This document shows, piece after piece, positions 1 through 11,492 of a stretch of 64,000 nt of DNA. The position numbers and the translations under genes were made by a program. This DNA is from Tenacibaculum sp. MAR_2009_124. Its GTDB lineage: Bacteria > Bacteroidota > Bacteroidia > Flavobacteriales > Flavobacteriaceae. A model generated the notes under the pieces. The model made no database searches, had not been told where the DNA came from, and saw nothing but the letters and a program-made list of their open reading frames with translations. The stretch is from contig NZ_FNSF01000003.1 of assembly GCF_900105455.1 (NCBI RefSeq), positions 62,001 to 126,000 on the forward strand. The letters run 5' to 3'. The stretch's first letter is position 1, and every line of letters begins with the position of its first letter.

Positions 1-2
1 AC

Positions 3-308
3 CCGAAGCGAGATCCACATGGCGACCCTATTCCTGATAAAAACGGAAATCTTCATGTTGTTGAAAAAAGTCTTTTAGCAACATTAAATATTAACGAAAA
101 AGGCATATGCATAGGCGTAGAAGATAGCTCTTCTGAATTTCTTCAATTTTTAGACAAACATGAAATAGCATTAGGAAAAAGCATTGAAATAACTGAAAAA
201 GAACCTTTCGACGGTTCGTTTACAATTAAAATGGATAATAAGTTACTCAGTATTTCGAATAAAATTGCTAACAACTTATATATTCAAAAAACACAAAAAC
301 AAGATTAA
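3..308 (+). CDS. DtxR/MntR-family metal-dependent regulator, C-terminal part (5' end outside window)
   Basis: This open frame enters from the left edge and stops at 306-308, giving about 101 residues. It starts with a PKRDPHGDPIPD motif, which I recognise from the metal-binding/dimerisation domain of DtxR/MntR repressors. The rest fits a C-terminal FeoA-like SH3 domain (LGKSIEITEKEPFDGS, then ISNKIANNLYI near the end). Such proteins bind DNA when loaded with Mn2+ or Fe2+ and repress metal uptake genes. The DNA-binding half is outside the window, so the metal cannot be assigned. The ZIP transporter gene begins 19 nt downstream, which suggests co-transcription and a shared role in metal homeostasis. 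Confidence 0.75.
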   Translation, partial: PKRDPHGDPIPDKNGNLHVVEKSLLATLNINEKGICIGVEDSSSEFLQFLDKHEIALGKSIEITEKEPFDGSFTIKMDNKLLSISNKIANNLYIQKTQKQD

Positions 309-327
309 AACACATTATTAAATATTT

Positions 328-1164
328 ATGGAGTTATTCGATCAGATAGTTGCATTTTGTAAAGAACACCCTATTCAAGGGGCTCTTTATGCATCATTAT
401 TCACATGGGGACTAACTGGGCTAGGAGCTAGTTTGGTGTTTTTCTTTAAAAAATTAAATCGCGCCGTACTTGATGGGATGCTTGGTTTTACAGGAGGCGT
501 TATGGTAGCTGCCAGTTTTTGGAGCTTACTATCTCCTGCTATTGAAAACAGTCCAGGAGAAGGGTTTATGAAAGTAATTCCTTCAGCTATTGGTTTTGCT
601 CTTGGAGCTCTAGCCTTATTTGGCATGGACAAATGGTTACCTCACCTTCATATTAATTTTAAAGACAACGAAGCAGAAGGTGTAAAAACAAACTGGCATA
701 AAACTACCTTATTAGTATTAGCTATTACACTGCATAATATTCCTGAAGGACTTGCTGTTGGTGTTTTATTTGGAGCTGCTTCAACTTTAGTTGGTGTAGA
801 GCAAACTGAAATGGTAATCGCTGCTATCTCTTTAGCAATTGGAATAGGAATCCAAAACTTCCCAGAAGGTTTTGCTGTTGCAATGCCGCTGCGTCGTCAA
901 GGAGTCAGTAGACGTAAAAGTTTTTGGTATGGCCAACTTTCTGCAATTGTTGAACCTATTGCTGCTGTAATAGGCGCTGTAGCAGTATCTTTTTTTGTTC
1001 CAATTTTACCTTACGCCTTAGCTTTTGCTGCTGGAGCCATGATTTTCGTAGTAGTTGAAGAAGTTATTCCAGAAACACAGAGAGACAAATATACCGATAT
1101 TGCCACTTTAGGGTTTATCGGAGGATTTATTGTAATGATGTCATTAGACGTTGGTCTTGGATAA
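328..1164 (+). CDS. ZIP family divalent metal transporter
   Basis: A 278-residue polytopic inner-membrane protein of the ZIP family (ZupT-like), expected to carry Zn2+, Fe2+ or Mn2+ inward. The two signature metal-site helices are visible: HNIPEGLAVGV near residues 137-147 and QNFPEGFAVAMPLR near 175-188, with EEVIPE near 240. The segment near 110-120 is hydrophilic, as is usual for the loop after TM3, but it is not His-rich. The gene follows the DtxR-type regulator by 19 nt and is followed by a terminator hairpin, so the two probably form the end of one operon. The substrate is inferred only from the family and this context. Confidence 0.9.
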   Translation: MELFDQIVAFCKEHPIQGALYASLFTWGLTGLGASLVFFFKKLNRAVLDGMLGFTGGVMVAASFWSLLSPAIENSPGEGFMKVIPSAIGFALGALALFGMDKWLPHLHINFKDNEAEGVKTNWHKTTLLVLAITLHNIPEGLAVGVLFGAASTLVGVEQTEMVIAAISLAIGIGIQNFPEGFAVAMPLRRQGVSRRKSFWYGQLSAIVEPIAAVIGAVAVSFFVPILPYALAFAAGAMIFVVVEEVIPETQRDKYTDIATLGFIGGFIVMMSLDVGLG

Positions 1165-1200
1165 TCAATAAGTCAAAAACAATAAAAGTTTAATTTTGAA

Positions 1201-1241
1201 AAATCATTCCGTTTTAGATTCTTATCTAAGGAATGGTTTTT
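1201..1241 (+). terminator. Rho-independent terminator after ZIP gene
   Basis: An inverted repeat with arms aaatcattcc and ggaatggttt (one G-T pair) and an inner ttaga/tctaa helix is followed by a T-run. It lies 36 nt after the ZIP stop codon. Confidence 0.75.
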
Positions 1242-1310
1242 CGTTTTCGACAATTCACACCCCTATACTAATATATTTTATCAGTTAAAATTAAGGCAAA
1301 AAAATAACGC

Positions 1311-2264
1311 TTAAGTTTTAATAACACTCAACACAGATTGTCGTTCAGTATTTAAAACAAGTTTCGTAACATCTGGTCTAGAATAATGACCTACACCATC
1401 GAAATTATGACGTTCTTCTAACACCTTTTGATAATCAACCACCCCAGTAAACAGTCCCTCCTTCCCAATAACTGGTGGAATGATCCATTCTCCATCGGGA
1501 CCAGCAATACATGAACCACCGTTAGCAAGAATTTCTGGTGAATTCTCAATTATTTTCTCAAAATGAGGTGTTTCCTTTGGAAAATCTTGAATAGACATAA
1601 AACCACTAACCGAAACTACAAACGATCTACTTTCCTTAGCAATAAACTTAGTAATATCAAACGTATTTTTGTCCGCACCAGGCCAAACGGCTATATGCAA
1701 ATTCTCTCCCTGAGCATATAGGGCGGTTCTCGGTAAAGACATCCAATTTTCCCAACAATTTAAACCTCCTACTGTAAATGCTTTTAATGGATGTACCTGC
1801 AACCCATTTCCATCACCTGGAGACCATGTTAAACGCTCTTCATAAGTAGGCTGTAATTTTCTATGAACCGATTTTATCTCTCCCTCTTCATTAATATAAA
1901 CCAAAGAACAATATAAACTATGCCCTCCCCTATTTTGAGCTCGCTCAATAACACCTAAATAAATAGCTATATGGTACTCTTTAGCTAACTGACAAATTTC
2001 CTTTAGCTCACCACTTTCAATTTGAATCGAATTCTTTACATAATGTGCATGAATCTGTTTTTGAACTTTTGAATTAAATTCAGAACCGTTGGTTATTGAC
2101 AACCAAAAAGGATACCCCGGTAACAACCCTTCTCCAAAAACGACTAGGTTACACTCTTCTTTCCCTGCTTGTACAATATACTTTTTCACTTTTTCTATAG
2201 TCTTTTCCTTATTAAGCCAAACGGGAGCTATTTGCGCCATCCCTATTTTTATAAGAGTATCCAT
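1311..2264 (-). CDS. Nitrilase-like carbon-nitrogen hydrolase
   Basis: A 317-residue soluble enzyme of the nitrilase superfamily. The catalytic triad is visible: Glu45 in FGEGLLPGYPFW, Lys136 in HRKLQPTYEERL and Cys170 in GGLNCWENWMSL. The CWEN context after the cysteine and the PTYEERL segment resemble true nitrilases and cyanide hydratases more than the omega-amidase or N-carbamoylase branches. It would convert a nitrile to a carboxylic acid and ammonia in the cytoplasm. The length is normal for aliphatic nitrilases (310-350). It is a single gene, convergent with the ZIP gene, and no neighbour shows the physiological substrate. Confidence 0.82.
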   Translation of the reverse strand: MDTLIKIGMAQIAPVWLNKEKTIEKVKKYIVQAGKEECNLVVFGEGLLPGYPFWLSITNGSEFNSKVQKQIHAHYVKNSIQIESGELKEICQLAKEYHIAIYLGVIERAQNRGGHSLYCSLVYINEEGEIKSVHRKLQPTYEERLTWSPGDGNGLQVHPLKAFTVGGLNCWENWMSLPRTALYAQGENLHIAVWPGADKNTFDITKFIAKESRSFVVSVSGFMSIQDFPKETPHFEKIIENSPEILANGGSCIAGPDGEWIIPPVIGKEGLFTGVVDYQKVLEERHNFDGVGHYSRPDVTKLVLNTERQSVLSVIKT

Positions 2265-2443
2265 TTATTGTTGATTTTCAGATAAATATAAAGAAAATGA
2301 GTTGATTAAATCTACTATACTTATATTCCGTAGCTCTAACTTAACATATCAGCTATATATATGATTTTTAACTCAGAAAAGATTAACTAAGGATTTGTAT
2401 CATGCTTTTTGCTAATACATGGAGGAAAAAATAATAAAATAAG

Positions 2444-2451
2444 TTACTTTG
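2444..2451 (+). promoter_or_regulatory. Probable -7 box of the helicase-nuclease gene
   Basis: The octamer ttactttg matches 7 of 8 positions of the Bacteroidota -7 consensus TAnnTTTG. It would place the transcription start near 2456, just before the ATG at 2467, and argues against the upstream TTG at 2449 as a start. Confidence 0.45.
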
Positions 2452-2466
2452 CATAAAACTTATAGA

Positions 2467-5400
2467 ATGCAAAACTCTTCATCTTTTCAAGTTTATAATG
2501 CTTCTGCGGGTAGTGGAAAAACCTTTACGCTTGTAAAAGAGTATCTAAAAATATTATTACTATCTGAAGATATTTTTCTTTTCCAAAAAATTCTTGCCAT
2601 TACCTTTACCAACAAAGCAGCAGGTGAAATGAAAGAAAGAGTTTTGAACAACCTTCAAACTTTTGCCGATCGAAAAGAAAATGACATTTTACCGTTAATT
2701 CTGGATGAAACGAATTTAGACAAAGAAATTATTGAAAAGCGTAGCAAAAAAATTGTTGATGCGATTCTACAAAATTATGCTGGTTTTTCCATCACCACAA
2801 TTGATAGTTTTACCCATAAAATCATCAAAAGTTTTGCTTTTGATCTTGGTCTGAGTCTTAATTTCGAAGTTGAAATGGATGCCGTTTCACTTCTTAGTGA
2901 AGCTGTTGATGTTTTAGTCTCAAAAATTGGTAGTGACAACGACATAACGAAACTACTAATTCACTTTTCATTAAGTAAAACTGATGACGACAAATCCTGG
3001 GATATTTCCAAAGAATTAAATGATATCTCCAAAATTCTTCTCAACGAAGATGATGCCAAACATATAAACTTATTAGCCTCAAAAGAACTTAGCGATTTCA
3101 ATGGCTTACAAAATAGATTATCAAAAAGCAAAACCGACCTACTTCAAGAAATTAAAAACAAAGGAATAAAAGCTCTTGACATTATTGAGAATGCAGGACT
3201 AGAAGCCAAAAACTTTACACGTGGTACTTTTCCGAAATTTCTAAAAGACCTAAGCGAATTCTCCTCTTCTTTCGATTTCAAAAAAAGGAGCGAGACCATC
3301 GATAAAGCTATCGAAAACCATAATTTCTATACAAAAACGGCTAAACCTGAAATCCAAAACTCTATTGAAGGTGTTCTACCTGAATTGATTTCCTTATTTG
3401 AAAAGAGTAAAGAAATATATGGACAGTTAATTTTGTGTGAATTAGCTTTAAAAAGTTTAATTCCTCTAGCAGTACTAAATAATATTAACACAGAATTAAA
3501 CACCATAAAAGAAGATAATAATATTCGTTTAAATGCCGAGTTCAACCAACTAATTGCGAATAACATTAAAAACCAACCTACTCCTTTTATTTATGAACGT
3601 ATTGGACAACGTTTCATGCATTACTTTATAGATGAAATGCAAGATACCTCGACCTTGCAATGGAAAAATTTAATTCCTTTAATTGATAATGCTTTAGCTC
3701 AAGAAAACAGCAATCTCTTACTGGTAGGCGATGGAAAACAAGCTATATATCGTTGGAGAGGTGGAAAAGCAGAACAATTTATCAGCCTAGGCTCTAACGA
3801 TGAAAACTCTTTAAACCCATTCCAAATACCCAAAGTATCTGAAACACTAGAAACCAATTTCAGAAGCTATGATGAAATCATAAATTTTAATAATGATTTC
3901 TTTCAACATTCAGCCAACTTTTTACAAAACACCAGCTACAAGCAATTATTCATTGAAGGTAATAAACAATCAGCAAATAAAAGGGTAGGAGGATGCGTAT
4001 CGATAACTTTCTTAGAGAAACAAAACGAAAAAGAAACAGAAGTCTTAAAATACCCAATCAAGGTTCTAGAAAAAATAAACGAATTGCAAACACAATTCAG
4101 ACTAGATGAAATATGTATTCTTGTTCGCAAAAAAAGTGACGGAATTGCTGTAGCAAATTACCTGTCTGAAAATTCAGTACCTATTGTTTCTTCTGAAACT
4201 CTGTTACTAAAAAGTAATACAAAAATAAATTTTATTGTTGATGTACTTCAGATCCTGCAACACCCTACTGATAAAGAAACACTTATTAATGTTTTATACT
4301 TTCTTCATGGCCATTTAAATATTAAAGACAAAAAACATCTTTTTATTTCCAAACATATTCATTTAACCAATCATAATTTATTTGAAAGTTTAGCTTCTTA
4401 TAGTACTTCTTTTAATCTGATAGATTTTAACCTACTACCGTTTTATGAAAAAATTGAAAATATTATTAGAGGTTTTCATTTAAGCACTTCTTCTGATGCA
4501 TATATTCAGTTTTTCCTTGATGTTGTTTTAGAACAGCAAAGAAACGATACGGACATCCAAAGTTTTTTAGACTATTGGGATCGCAAAAAAGACAATCTCA
4601 GTATTGTTGCTCCAGAAAGCACCAATGCTGTTCAAATAATGACCATACACAAATCGAAAGGCTTAGAATTCCCTGTGGTCATATTCCCTTGTGATCTGGA
4701 TATTTACCAGCAGATAAACCCAAAAATATGGCTTAATAAACTTCCAGAAAACTACACTCCTTTTAATGAATTGCTACTTCCTTTTAACAAGAGTTTAAAT
4801 TTCATTAGTAATAGAGGTAAAGAAATTTATGAACAACAGCGAGAAGAATTAGAACTTGATAATTTAAACTTACTTTATGTAGCTTTAACAAGACCCATTG
4901 AACAACTACATATTATAACTGATAAAAGAATTTCAAAAACTGGAGAAAACACTAATTATTACTCAGGAATATTTATCAACTATCTCAAGAAAAATGGCCT
5001 TTGGAATGATACTGATCTAGTTTATTTATTTGGAAACGACACGAGGAAAAGCGAAATAAAAATCTTAGAGAATAAAACAAAAACACAAGACAACTTTATC
5101 TCCTCTCCTTGGCAAGACCATAACATTTACATGCTGGCAAGCGCTTCCAAACTTTGGAACACAAAGCAAGAAGAAGCTATTGAATACGGTAACCTTATTC
5201 ATGAAATGATGTCTAAAATCATAACGGCAAAAGATATACCTCATGTTATTACTGAATATACAAATCAAGGTATTATTCAAAAAAAGGACACTCATTTTAT
5301 AAAAGAAACTATTTCCAATATCGTTAAACATCCTCTTTTAAAAGAATTCTTTGCGGAAGACGTCACTGTTTTTAGTGAACGAGAAATAGTTACTATTGAC

Positions 5401-5598
5401 AATCAAATTATTATCCCAGACAGGTTGATTATTAAAAACAACATAGCCACAATTATAGATTATAAAACAGGGAAGGCTTCCACTCAACATCATCAACAAG
5501 TTTTAAAATATGCTAACGCATTAAAAGAAATGAACCTTGAAGTGCATAAAAAACTCTTGGTATATATTGGTGAAGAAATTTTGGTTGAAAAAGTTTAA
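2467..5598 (+). CDS. UvrD-like helicase / RecB-family nuclease (AddA-like)
   Basis: About 1043 residues. Superfamily 1 helicase motifs are present: Walker A ASAGSGKT at residues 12-19, motif II IDEMQDT, motif [16 protein letters not shown], a late [15 protein letters not shown] motif and LLYVALTRP (motif VI). The C-terminus carries a PD-(D/E)XK nuclease signature, PDRLI followed by [10 protein letters not shown]. This is the AddA/RecB architecture used to resect double-strand breaks before RecA loading. The ATG at 2467 is preferred because the upstream TTG at 2449 sits inside the -7 box. The expected partner (AddB-type nuclease) is not next to it. The product is cytoplasmic. Confidence 0.88.
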   Translation: MQNSSSFQVYNASAGSGKTFTLVKEYLKILLLSEDIFLFQKILAITFTNKAAGEMKERVLNNLQTFADRKENDILPLILDETNLDKEIIEKRSKKIVDAILQNYAGFSITTIDSFTHKIIKSFAFDLGLSLNFEVEMDAVSLLSEAVDVLVSKIGSDNDITKLLIHFSLSKTDDDKSWDISKELNDISKILLNEDDAKHINLLASKELSDFNGLQNRLSKSKTDLLQEIKNKGIKALDIIENAGLEAKNFTRGTFPKFLKDLSEFSSSFDFKKRSETIDKAIENHNFYTKTAKPEIQNSIEGVLPELISLFEKSKEIYGQLILCELALKSLIPLAVLNNINTELNTIKEDNNIRLNAEFNQLIANNIKNQPTPFIYERIGQRFMHYFIDEMQDTSTLQWKNLIPLIDNALAQENSNLLLVGDGKQAIYRWRGGKAEQFISLGSNDENSLNPFQIPKVSETLETNFRSYDEIINFNNDFFQHSANFLQNTSYKQLFIEGNKQSANKRVGGCVSITFLEKQNEKETEVLKYPIKVLEKINELQTQFRLDEICILVRKKSDGIAVANYLSENSVPIVSSETLLLKSNTKINFIVDVLQILQHPTDKETLINVLYFLHGHLNIKDKKHLFISKHIHLTNHNLFESLASYSTSFNLIDFNLLPFYEKIENIIRGFHLSTSSDAYIQFFLDVVLEQQRNDTDIQSFLDYWDRKKDNLSIVAPESTNAVQIMTIHKSKGLEFPVVIFPCDLDIYQQINPKIWLNKLPENYTPFNELLLPFNKSLNFISNRGKEIYEQQREELELDNLNLLYVALTRPIEQLHIITDKRISKTGENTNYYSGIFINYLKKNGLWNDTDLVYLFGNDTRKSEIKILENKTKTQDNFISSPWQDHNIYMLASASKLWNTKQEEAIEYGNLIHEMMSKIITAKDIPHVITEYTNQGIIQKKDTHFIKETISNIVKHPLLKEFFAEDVTVFSEREIVTIDNQIIIPDRLIIKNNIATIIDYKTGKASTQHHQQVLKYANALKEMNLEVHKKLLVYIGEEILVEKV

Positions 5599-5647
5599 CC
5601 CACTAAATTTGACCCTAACAAACATTCAACCTAATAAACAGAATAAA

Positions 5648-6841
5648 ATGTACGGAAAAATAAAGGAACACCTACAAAAAGAAATCCAGGACATAAAAGA
5701 TGCTGGTTTATATAAATCAGAACGAATTATTACTTCTTCGCAAGATGCCGTAATTAAGATATCTACTGGTGAAGAAGTAATTAATTTTTGCGCAAATAAC
5801 TATTTAGGCTTATCGAATAACCCTGAAGTTATCCAAGCTGCGAAAGATACTATGGACACACATGGTTTTGGAATGTCTTCAGTTCGTTTTATTTGTGGTA
5901 CTCAAGATATTCATAAAGAATTAGAAGGTAAAATAGCTGAATTCTATCAAACTGAAGACACCATATTATACGCCGCTGCTTTCGACGCAAACGGTGGAGT
6001 ATTTGAACCTCTTTTAACTAAAGAAGACGCTATTATTTCTGATAGCCTAAACCATGCTTCCATTATTGACGGTGTAAGACTATGTAAAGCTGCACGTTAT
6101 AGGTACAATAACAATGATATGGCTTCTTTAGAAGAACAGCTAATTGAAGCTAATAAACAAAATCACAGATTTAAGGTTATTGTTACCGATGGAGTATTCT
6201 CAATGGATGGTATTGTTGCTGAATTAGACAAAATTTGTGATTTGGCAGATAAGTACGACGCTTTGGTAATGATCGATGAATGCCATGCAGCAGGTTTTAT
6301 AGGAGAAACAGGAAGAGGAACCTTAGAACTTAAAAAAGTAATGGGACGTATCGACATCATTACTGGAACTCTAGGAAAAGCTTTAGGTGGTGCCATGGGC
6401 GGATATACTACTGGTAAAAAAGAAATTATTGAGATATTACGTCAACGTTCTCGTCCATATTTATTCTCAAATTCCTTAGCCCCTGCAATTGTGGGAGCTT
6501 CATTAAAAGTATTTGATATTCTATCTAATGACACCTCACTAAGAGACAAACTTGAATGGAATACCACATATTTCAGAACAGAAATGGAAAAAGCTGGCTT
6601 CGAGTTAGTTGGAGCAGATGCAGCAATTGTTCCTGTTATGCTATATGATGCTAAACTTTCTCAGTTAATGGCTAACAAACTTTTACAAGAAGGTATTTAT
6701 GTTATAGGCTTCTTTTACCCCGTAGTCCCTAAAGAACAAGCGAGGATTCGCGTTCAATTATCGGCCGCTCATGAAAAAGAACACCTTGACAAAGCAATTA
6801 ATGCATTTATTAAGGTAGGAAAGGAACTGAAAGTGATATAA
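5648..6841 (+). CDS. kbl: Glycine C-acetyltransferase (2-amino-3-ketobutyrate CoA ligase)
   Basis: With the ATG at 5648 the protein is 397 residues ([15 protein letters not shown]...), the standard length for Kbl; the longer frame from 5537 overlaps the previous gene and is rejected. It is a PLP-dependent alpha-oxoamine synthase. The PLP lysine is in [13 protein letters not shown], the cofactor aspartate in [10 protein letters not shown], and the N-terminal [11 protein letters not shown] is characteristic. It cleaves 2-amino-3-oxobutyrate with CoA to glycine and acetyl-CoA, the second step of threonine degradation. Threonine dehydrogenase is not in the window. The gene starts 49 nt after the helicase stop, so co-transcription is possible. 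Confidence 0.93.
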   Translation: MYGKIKEHLQKEIQDIKDAGLYKSERIITSSQDAVIKISTGEEVINFCANNYLGLSNNPEVIQAAKDTMDTHGFGMSSVRFICGTQDIHKELEGKIAEFYQTEDTILYAAAFDANGGVFEPLLTKEDAIISDSLNHASIIDGVRLCKAARYRYNNNDMASLEEQLIEANKQNHRFKVIVTDGVFSMDGIVAELDKICDLADKYDALVMIDECHAAGFIGETGRGTLELKKVMGRIDIITGTLGKALGGAMGGYTTGKKEIIEILRQRSRPYLFSNSLAPAIVGASLKVFDILSNDTSLRDKLEWNTTYFRTEMEKAGFELVGADAAIVPVMLYDAKLSQLMANKLLQEGIYVIGFFYPVVPKEQARIRVQLSAAHEKEHLDKAINAFIKVGKELKVI

Positions 6842-6850
6842 ATGATTGCG

Positions 6851-6882
6851 ACAAAAAACTTGCATTTCTGGTAAGTTTTTGT
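6851..6882 (+). terminator. Possible terminator after kbl
   Basis: Inverted repeat acaaaaaact ... taagtttttgt directly after the kbl stop codon, AT-rich, followed by a T-rich stretch. It separates kbl from the strong ompA promoter. Confidence 0.5.
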
Positions 6883-6890
6883 AGATTTGT

Positions 6891-6922
6891 TTTTGTAAAT
6901 AAGTTTTAACAACTTACATTTG
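6891..6922 (+). promoter_or_regulatory. Promoter of the OmpA-family gene (-33 and -7 boxes)
   Basis: A -33 element ttttg at 6891-6895, a 19-nt spacer and a perfect -7 box tacatttg at 6915-6922 match the Bacteroidota consensus TTTG/TAnnTTTG. The leader to the ATG at 6962 is about 35 nt and A/T-only near the start codon. Confidence 0.75.
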
Positions 6923-6961
6923 CGTTATATATAAACGAACTTTTAATTTAAATTTTTAATA

Positions 6962-8320
6962 ATGAAACAATTAAAATTAGCTGTGATGGCTTTGTTTGCG
7001 TTCGCAACAGTGGGAACGGTAAGCGCACAGGATTCAGACAACCCATGGGTAGTTGGTTTCGGAGTTAATGCTGTTGACTTCAGAATTCCTACTGAATTTG
7101 GAGACTACGCAAAAGACTATATCGGTACTAGTGACTGGAATATCTTGCCTTCAGTTTCAAGAATTTCTGTTGACAGATATTTAAACGACGGATTCAGCTT
7201 ACAAGTAGCGGGTTCTTTAAACAAAATCGAAACTTTCAGAGCTGAAGACGATATGGATGAGCTTTATTGGGCTATCGATGCTAACGTAAAGTATGACTTA
7301 AACAACTTGTTTGGGGATACTTCTTGGTTCGATCCATATGTATACTTAGGTGGTGGTTATGCTAACCTAGGTGACGCAGGTGAAGGAACTTTAAACGCTG
7401 GTTTAGGTTTTAACACTTGGTTCAACGATAACTTAGGTTTAAACTTCCAATCTGGTGGTAAGAAAGAATTTGCTGACAAAGTTCAAGATCACTTCCAACA
7501 TTCAGTTGGTTTAGTTTTCAAATTCGGAGGAAAAGATACTGACGGTGACGGTATATATGACAAAGAAGATGCTTGTCCAGAAGTTGCTGGTTTAAAAGAA
7601 TTCAACGGATGTCCTGATACTGATAACGATGGTATTAAAGATTCTGATGATGCTTGTCCAGAAGTTGCTGGTTTAGCTGCATTAAACGGTTGTCCTGATG
7701 CTGACGGTGACGGTATTGCTGATAAAGATGACGCATGTCCTTCTAAAGCTGGTTTAGCTTCATTGAATGGATGTCCTGATGCTGATAGCGATGGAATTGC
7801 TGACAACAAAGATAAGTGTCCAAACACTGCTGGTCCAGCCGCTAATAACGGATGTCCTTGGCCAGATACTGACGGAGACGGAGTATTAGACAAAGACGAT
7901 AAGTGTCCAAGCGTTAAAGGTGTTGCTTCTAACAACGGATGTCCTGAAGTTATCATTAAAGAAGAGGCTGTTAAGAAATTAGAGAATTTCGCTAAAGCTA
8001 TCTACTTTAACTCAGGAAGAACTTCTTTCAGACCAGGCGTTCAAGGTAAATTAGACTTAATGTCTGCTATCATGAAAGAGTACCCTAAAGCTAACTTTAG
8101 CATTGAAGGACATACTGATAGTCAAGGTAGAGCAGCTTCTAACTTAAGATTATCTGAAAAAAGAGCTAAAGCAGTTGTTGACTATATCGTTAGCAAAACT
8201 GGTATCTCTGCAAACAGATTATCTTCTAAAGGTTTTGGAGAGGATTACCCAATCGCTTCTAATAAAACTAGAGACGGAAGAGCTCAAAACAGACGTGTTG
8301 AAATCAAAGTTGTAAAATAA
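6962..8320 (+). CDS. OmpA-family outer membrane protein with thrombospondin type 3 repeats
   Basis: A 452-residue envelope protein with four parts. A signal peptide (residues 1-22, ending VSAQ) precedes an N-terminal beta-barrel domain (about 23-190). Next are five Asp-rich thrombospondin type 3 repeats (about 193-330) with the cadence DxDGDGxxDxxDxCP...NGCP, which bind Ca2+. Last is an OmpA peptidoglycan-binding domain (about 345-450) with IEGHTDSQG and NRRVEIKV. It anchors the outer membrane to the cell wall and is usually among the most abundant flavobacterial proteins. A consensus promoter, an A/T-rich leader and a strong terminator make it a monocistronic, highly expressed unit. Confidence 0.93.
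   Translation: MKQLKLAVMALFAFATVGTVSAQDSDNPWVVGFGVNAVDFRIPTEFGDYAKDYIGTSDWNILPSVSRISVDRYLNDGFSLQVAGSLNKIETFRAEDDMDELYWAIDANVKYDLNNLFGDTSWFDPYVYLGGGYANLGDAGEGTLNAGLGFNTWFNDNLGLNFQSGGKKEFADKVQDHFQHSVGLVFKFGGKDTDGDGIYDKEDACPEVAGLKEFNGCPDTDNDGIKDSDDACPEVAGLAALNGCPDADGDGIADKDDACPSKAGLASLNGCPDADSDGIADNKDKCPNTAGPAANNGCPWPDTDGDGVLDKDDKCPSVKGVASNNGCPEVIIKEEAVKKLENFAKAIYFNSGRTSFRPGVQGKLDLMSAIMKEYPKANFSIEGHTDSQGRAASNLRLSEKRAKAVVDYIVSKTGISANRLSSKGFGEDYPIASNKTRDGRAQNRRVEIKVVK
7538..7950 (+). repeat. In-frame tandem thrombospondin type 3 repeat units
   Basis: Five imperfect tandem units of about 75-84 nt inside the ompA-like gene, each encoding a DxDGDGxxD...CP...NGCP segment. This is a coding repeat; the units differ enough that slippage looks unlikely. 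Confidence 0.8.
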
Positions 8321-8343
8321 TTTTACTTCAACCATATAAAATC

Positions 8344-8376
8344 AAAGCCTCACCATGCGTGAGGCTTTTTTTATTA
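8344..8376 (+). terminator. Strong rho-independent terminator after ompA
   Basis: Arms aaagcctcac and gtgaggcttt around a 5-nt loop, followed by a run of T. It lies 23 nt after the stop codon. Confidence 0.9.
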
Positions 8377-8429
8377 TAATAAAAAACTAAAAATAGTTAG
8401 AAACATTTTTAAAATTGGCTTTAAAAAAT

Positions 8430-8437
8430 TACCTTTG
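8430..8437 (+). promoter_or_regulatory. -7 box of the atpD-atpC operon
   Basis: Perfect octamer tacctttg. The predicted start near 8442 gives a leader of about 58 nt before the atpD ATG at 8500. No clean TTG was found at the -33 position. Confidence 0.6.
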
Positions 8438-8487
8438 CGCCTTGAAAAAATGAGTTAATTCTCACTTAACAAAATAAATAACTTTAA

Positions 8488-10011
<1,524 letters not shown>

Positions 10012-10050
10012 TTCAATTAACAATTATTAATTAAATAATCAATTTAATTT

Positions 10051-10344
10051 ATGTTTTTAGAAATTGTTACTCCAGAAGCTATCTTATTTTCATCGGATGT
10101 TGATTCTGTAACTGTACCAGGTATTGATGGTGAGTTCCAAATGTTGAATAATCACGCTCCTATCGTTTCTATTTTAGATAAAGGAACTATAAAAGTTCAC
10201 GTTCATACTCAGAACAATTTATCTTTTGATGATTTACATGGTAGCATTGAAAGACTTCCAGCGGATGATAAAGTTTTAACTCTAGACATCAAGTCGGGTA
10301 CTATTGAAATGAAAGATAATAAAGTAATTATTCTAGCGGACTAA
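10051..10344 (+). CDS. atpC: F1Fo ATP synthase subunit epsilon, short form
   Basis: A 97-residue protein with only the N-terminal beta-sandwich domain of subunit epsilon (MFLEIVTPEA, VPGIDGEFQMLNNHAPIVS). The C-terminal two-helix inhibitory domain found in E. coli (about 139 residues) is absent, which is usual in Bacteroidota. It forms the central stalk with gamma and couples rotation to catalysis; lacking the helical hairpin it should not act as the classic epsilon brake. It is second in the atpD-atpC operon and is followed by a terminator. Confidence 0.93.
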   Translation: MFLEIVTPEAILFSSDVDSVTVPGIDGEFQMLNNHAPIVSILDKGTIKVHVHTQNNLSFDDLHGSIERLPADDKVLTLDIKSGTIEMKDNKVIILAD

Positions 10345-10361
10345 TTACTTTTAACATAAAC

Positions 10362-10400
10362 AAAAAAGCCAAACCTAATTTAACACGGTTTGGCTTTTTC
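10362..10400 (+). terminator. Rho-independent terminator after atpC
   Basis: Arms aaaaagccaaacc and ggtttggctttttc around a 12-nt loop with a T-run, 18 nt after the atpC stop. Confidence 0.9.
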
Positions 10401-10428
10401 TTTTATTAAAAAAATAAGTCTTTTTAAC

Positions 10429-10436
10429 TATCTTTG
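10429..10436 (+). promoter_or_regulatory. -7 box of tatA, giving a probable leaderless mRNA
   Basis: Perfect octamer tatctttg ends 4 nt before the ATG at 10441. Transcription is expected to begin 4-7 nt after the box, so the first transcribed base would be at or next to the A of the start codon. Confidence 0.6.
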
Positions 10437-10440
10437 CTAC

Positions 10441-10722
10441 ATGAATACTATTTTTTTATTTATCGGAGGTCCTGAAATATTTATTATACTTTTAATTGTA
10501 GTAATGTTTTTCGGTGCCGACAAGTTACCTGAAATTGCTAGAGGTTTAGGTAAAGGAATGCGCCAAATAAAGGATGCCACCAACGATATTAAAAGAGAAA
10601 TAAATGAAAGTGTTCAGGAACATGGCTTGGACTCCAACATTGTTCAAGACATTAATAAAGAAGTTAATGATGTTAAAGATAATATTGACGACTTAACAGG
10701 CCCTATTAAAAGAAACAGGTAA
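10441..10722 (+). CDS. tatA: Twin-arginine translocase subunit TatA/E family
   Basis: A 93-residue protein: a short N-terminal transmembrane helix (about residues 8-21), the FGADKLPEIARGLGKGM hinge and amphipathic helix, then a charged, partly coiled tail. This is the TatA fold, which oligomerises to let folded proteins cross the inner membrane. TatB function cannot be excluded by sequence alone, but the FGxxKLPE hinge favours TatA/E. The ATG at 10441 is chosen because the longer frame begins within the atpC terminator and the -7 box lies directly upstream of this ATG. tatC is not nearby. Confidence 0.9.
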   Translation: MNTIFLFIGGPEIFIILLIVVMFFGADKLPEIARGLGKGMRQIKDATNDIKREINESVQEHGLDSNIVQDINKEVNDVKDNIDDLTGPIKRNR

Positions 10723-10736
10723 TAAAACCGATAGTT

Positions 10737-11378
10737 TTACTTTACCCTACTTATTGTTAACCCATCTCTAATTGGCAATAAAACCGTTTCTAAGCGATTA
10801 TCTTCATTTAATAAGCGATTATACTCTAATAGAACTTTTGTGTCGGTATCTTTAGGATTTAACTCTTCTACCACTTTACCACTCCATAATACATTATCAG
10901 AAAGAATTATTCCTCCTGAATTCATTTTCCCTATGATCAACTCAAAATAGTTTAAATAGTTAGACTTGTCAGCATCTATAAAAACCATATCAAACCTCTC
11001 CTCTATTTGAGGTATAATTTCGATAGCATTACCAACATATTGCTTTATTTGATCTTTGTATTCCGATTTTTCAAAGTACTTCGTTTGAAGTTCTTCTAAC
11101 TCTTCATTCTTATCAATAGTTAACAACAATCCATCATTTCTTAGGCCTTCAGCTAAGCAAAGCGCTGAATACCCAGTATAGGTTCCTATTTCCAATATTC
11201 TCTTTGGTTGAATTAATTTAGAAATCATTGACAAAACCCTTCCTTGAAAAGCACCACTTAACATTCTTGGATTTAATACCTTTTGCCAAGTTTCTCTGGT
11301 TAATTCCTTTAAAATTGCAGGTTCTTTCTGTGAATGCTCTACAGCATAATTGTCTATTGATTCTGGTAAAAAATGCAT
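10737..11378 (-). CDS. Class I SAM-dependent O-methyltransferase
   Basis: A 213-residue cytoplasmic enzyme of the Methyltransf_3 (catechol/caffeoyl-CoA O-methyltransferase-like) family. The SAM-binding motif is ILEIGTYTGYSALCLAEGL (about residues 80-98), the metal/SAM motif is VFIDADKSNYLNYFE (about 132-146), and SDNVLWSGKVVE follows. These enzymes use a divalent cation and methylate vicinal hydroxyls of small aromatics; the substrate here is unknown. The length matches the family (about 213-220). It is convergent with tatA (14 nt between the stops) and has its own -7 box. Confidence 0.88.
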   Translation of the reverse strand: MHFLPESIDNYAVEHSQKEPAILKELTRETWQKVLNPRMLSGAFQGRVLSMISKLIQPKRILEIGTYTGYSALCLAEGLRNDGLLLTIDKNEELEELQTKYFEKSEYKDQIKQYVGNAIEIIPQIEERFDMVFIDADKSNYLNYFELIIGKMNSGGIILSDNVLWSGKVVEELNPKDTDTKVLLEYNRLLNEDNRLETVLLPIRDGLTISRVK

Positions 11379-11394
11379 GCTTACTATTTAAGTA

Positions 11395-11402
11395 CAAAAT
11401 TA
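11395..11402 (-). promoter_or_regulatory. -7 box of the O-methyltransferase gene, overlapping the upstream T-run
   Basis: On the minus strand the octamer is taattttg, a perfect TAnnTTTG. It follows directly on the T-tract of the terminator at 11405-11440; the ATG is at 11378. Confidence 0.55.
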
Positions 11403-11404
11403 AA

Positions 11405-11440
11405 AAAACGGAATTTATCTTTACAACAAATTCCGTTTCA
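11405..11440 (-). terminator. Terminator of the ECF sigma / anti-sigma unit
   Basis: Arms aacggaattt and aaattccgtt; read on the minus strand the stem is followed by seven T. It sits between the stop of the 86-residue gene and the O-methyltransferase promoter. Confidence 0.8.
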
Positions 11441-11492
11441 ATCTAACAAAAAATCAAAAAATGGTTTTTTTCAAAAAAAACCTAAAAGCTCT

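Noticed and set aside
2449..2466. TTG start of the helicase-nuclease gene
   Set aside because: It falls in the probable -7 box; the ATG at 2467 gives the normal N-terminus just before Walker A.
7538..7950. Possible CRISPR or satellite array
   Set aside because: The repeats are in frame, about 75-84 nt, and encode Ca-binding repeats; there are no spacers or cas genes.
7489..7956. 155-residue minus-strand open frame across the OmpA repeats
   Set aside because: It is the complement of the thrombospondin type 3 repeats; the repeated SGHPL-type sequence is a mirror of NGCPD codons and no start signals exist.
8415..8417. TTG as -33 box of atpD
   Set aside because: Only 12 nt separate it from the -7 box; about 19 nt is expected.
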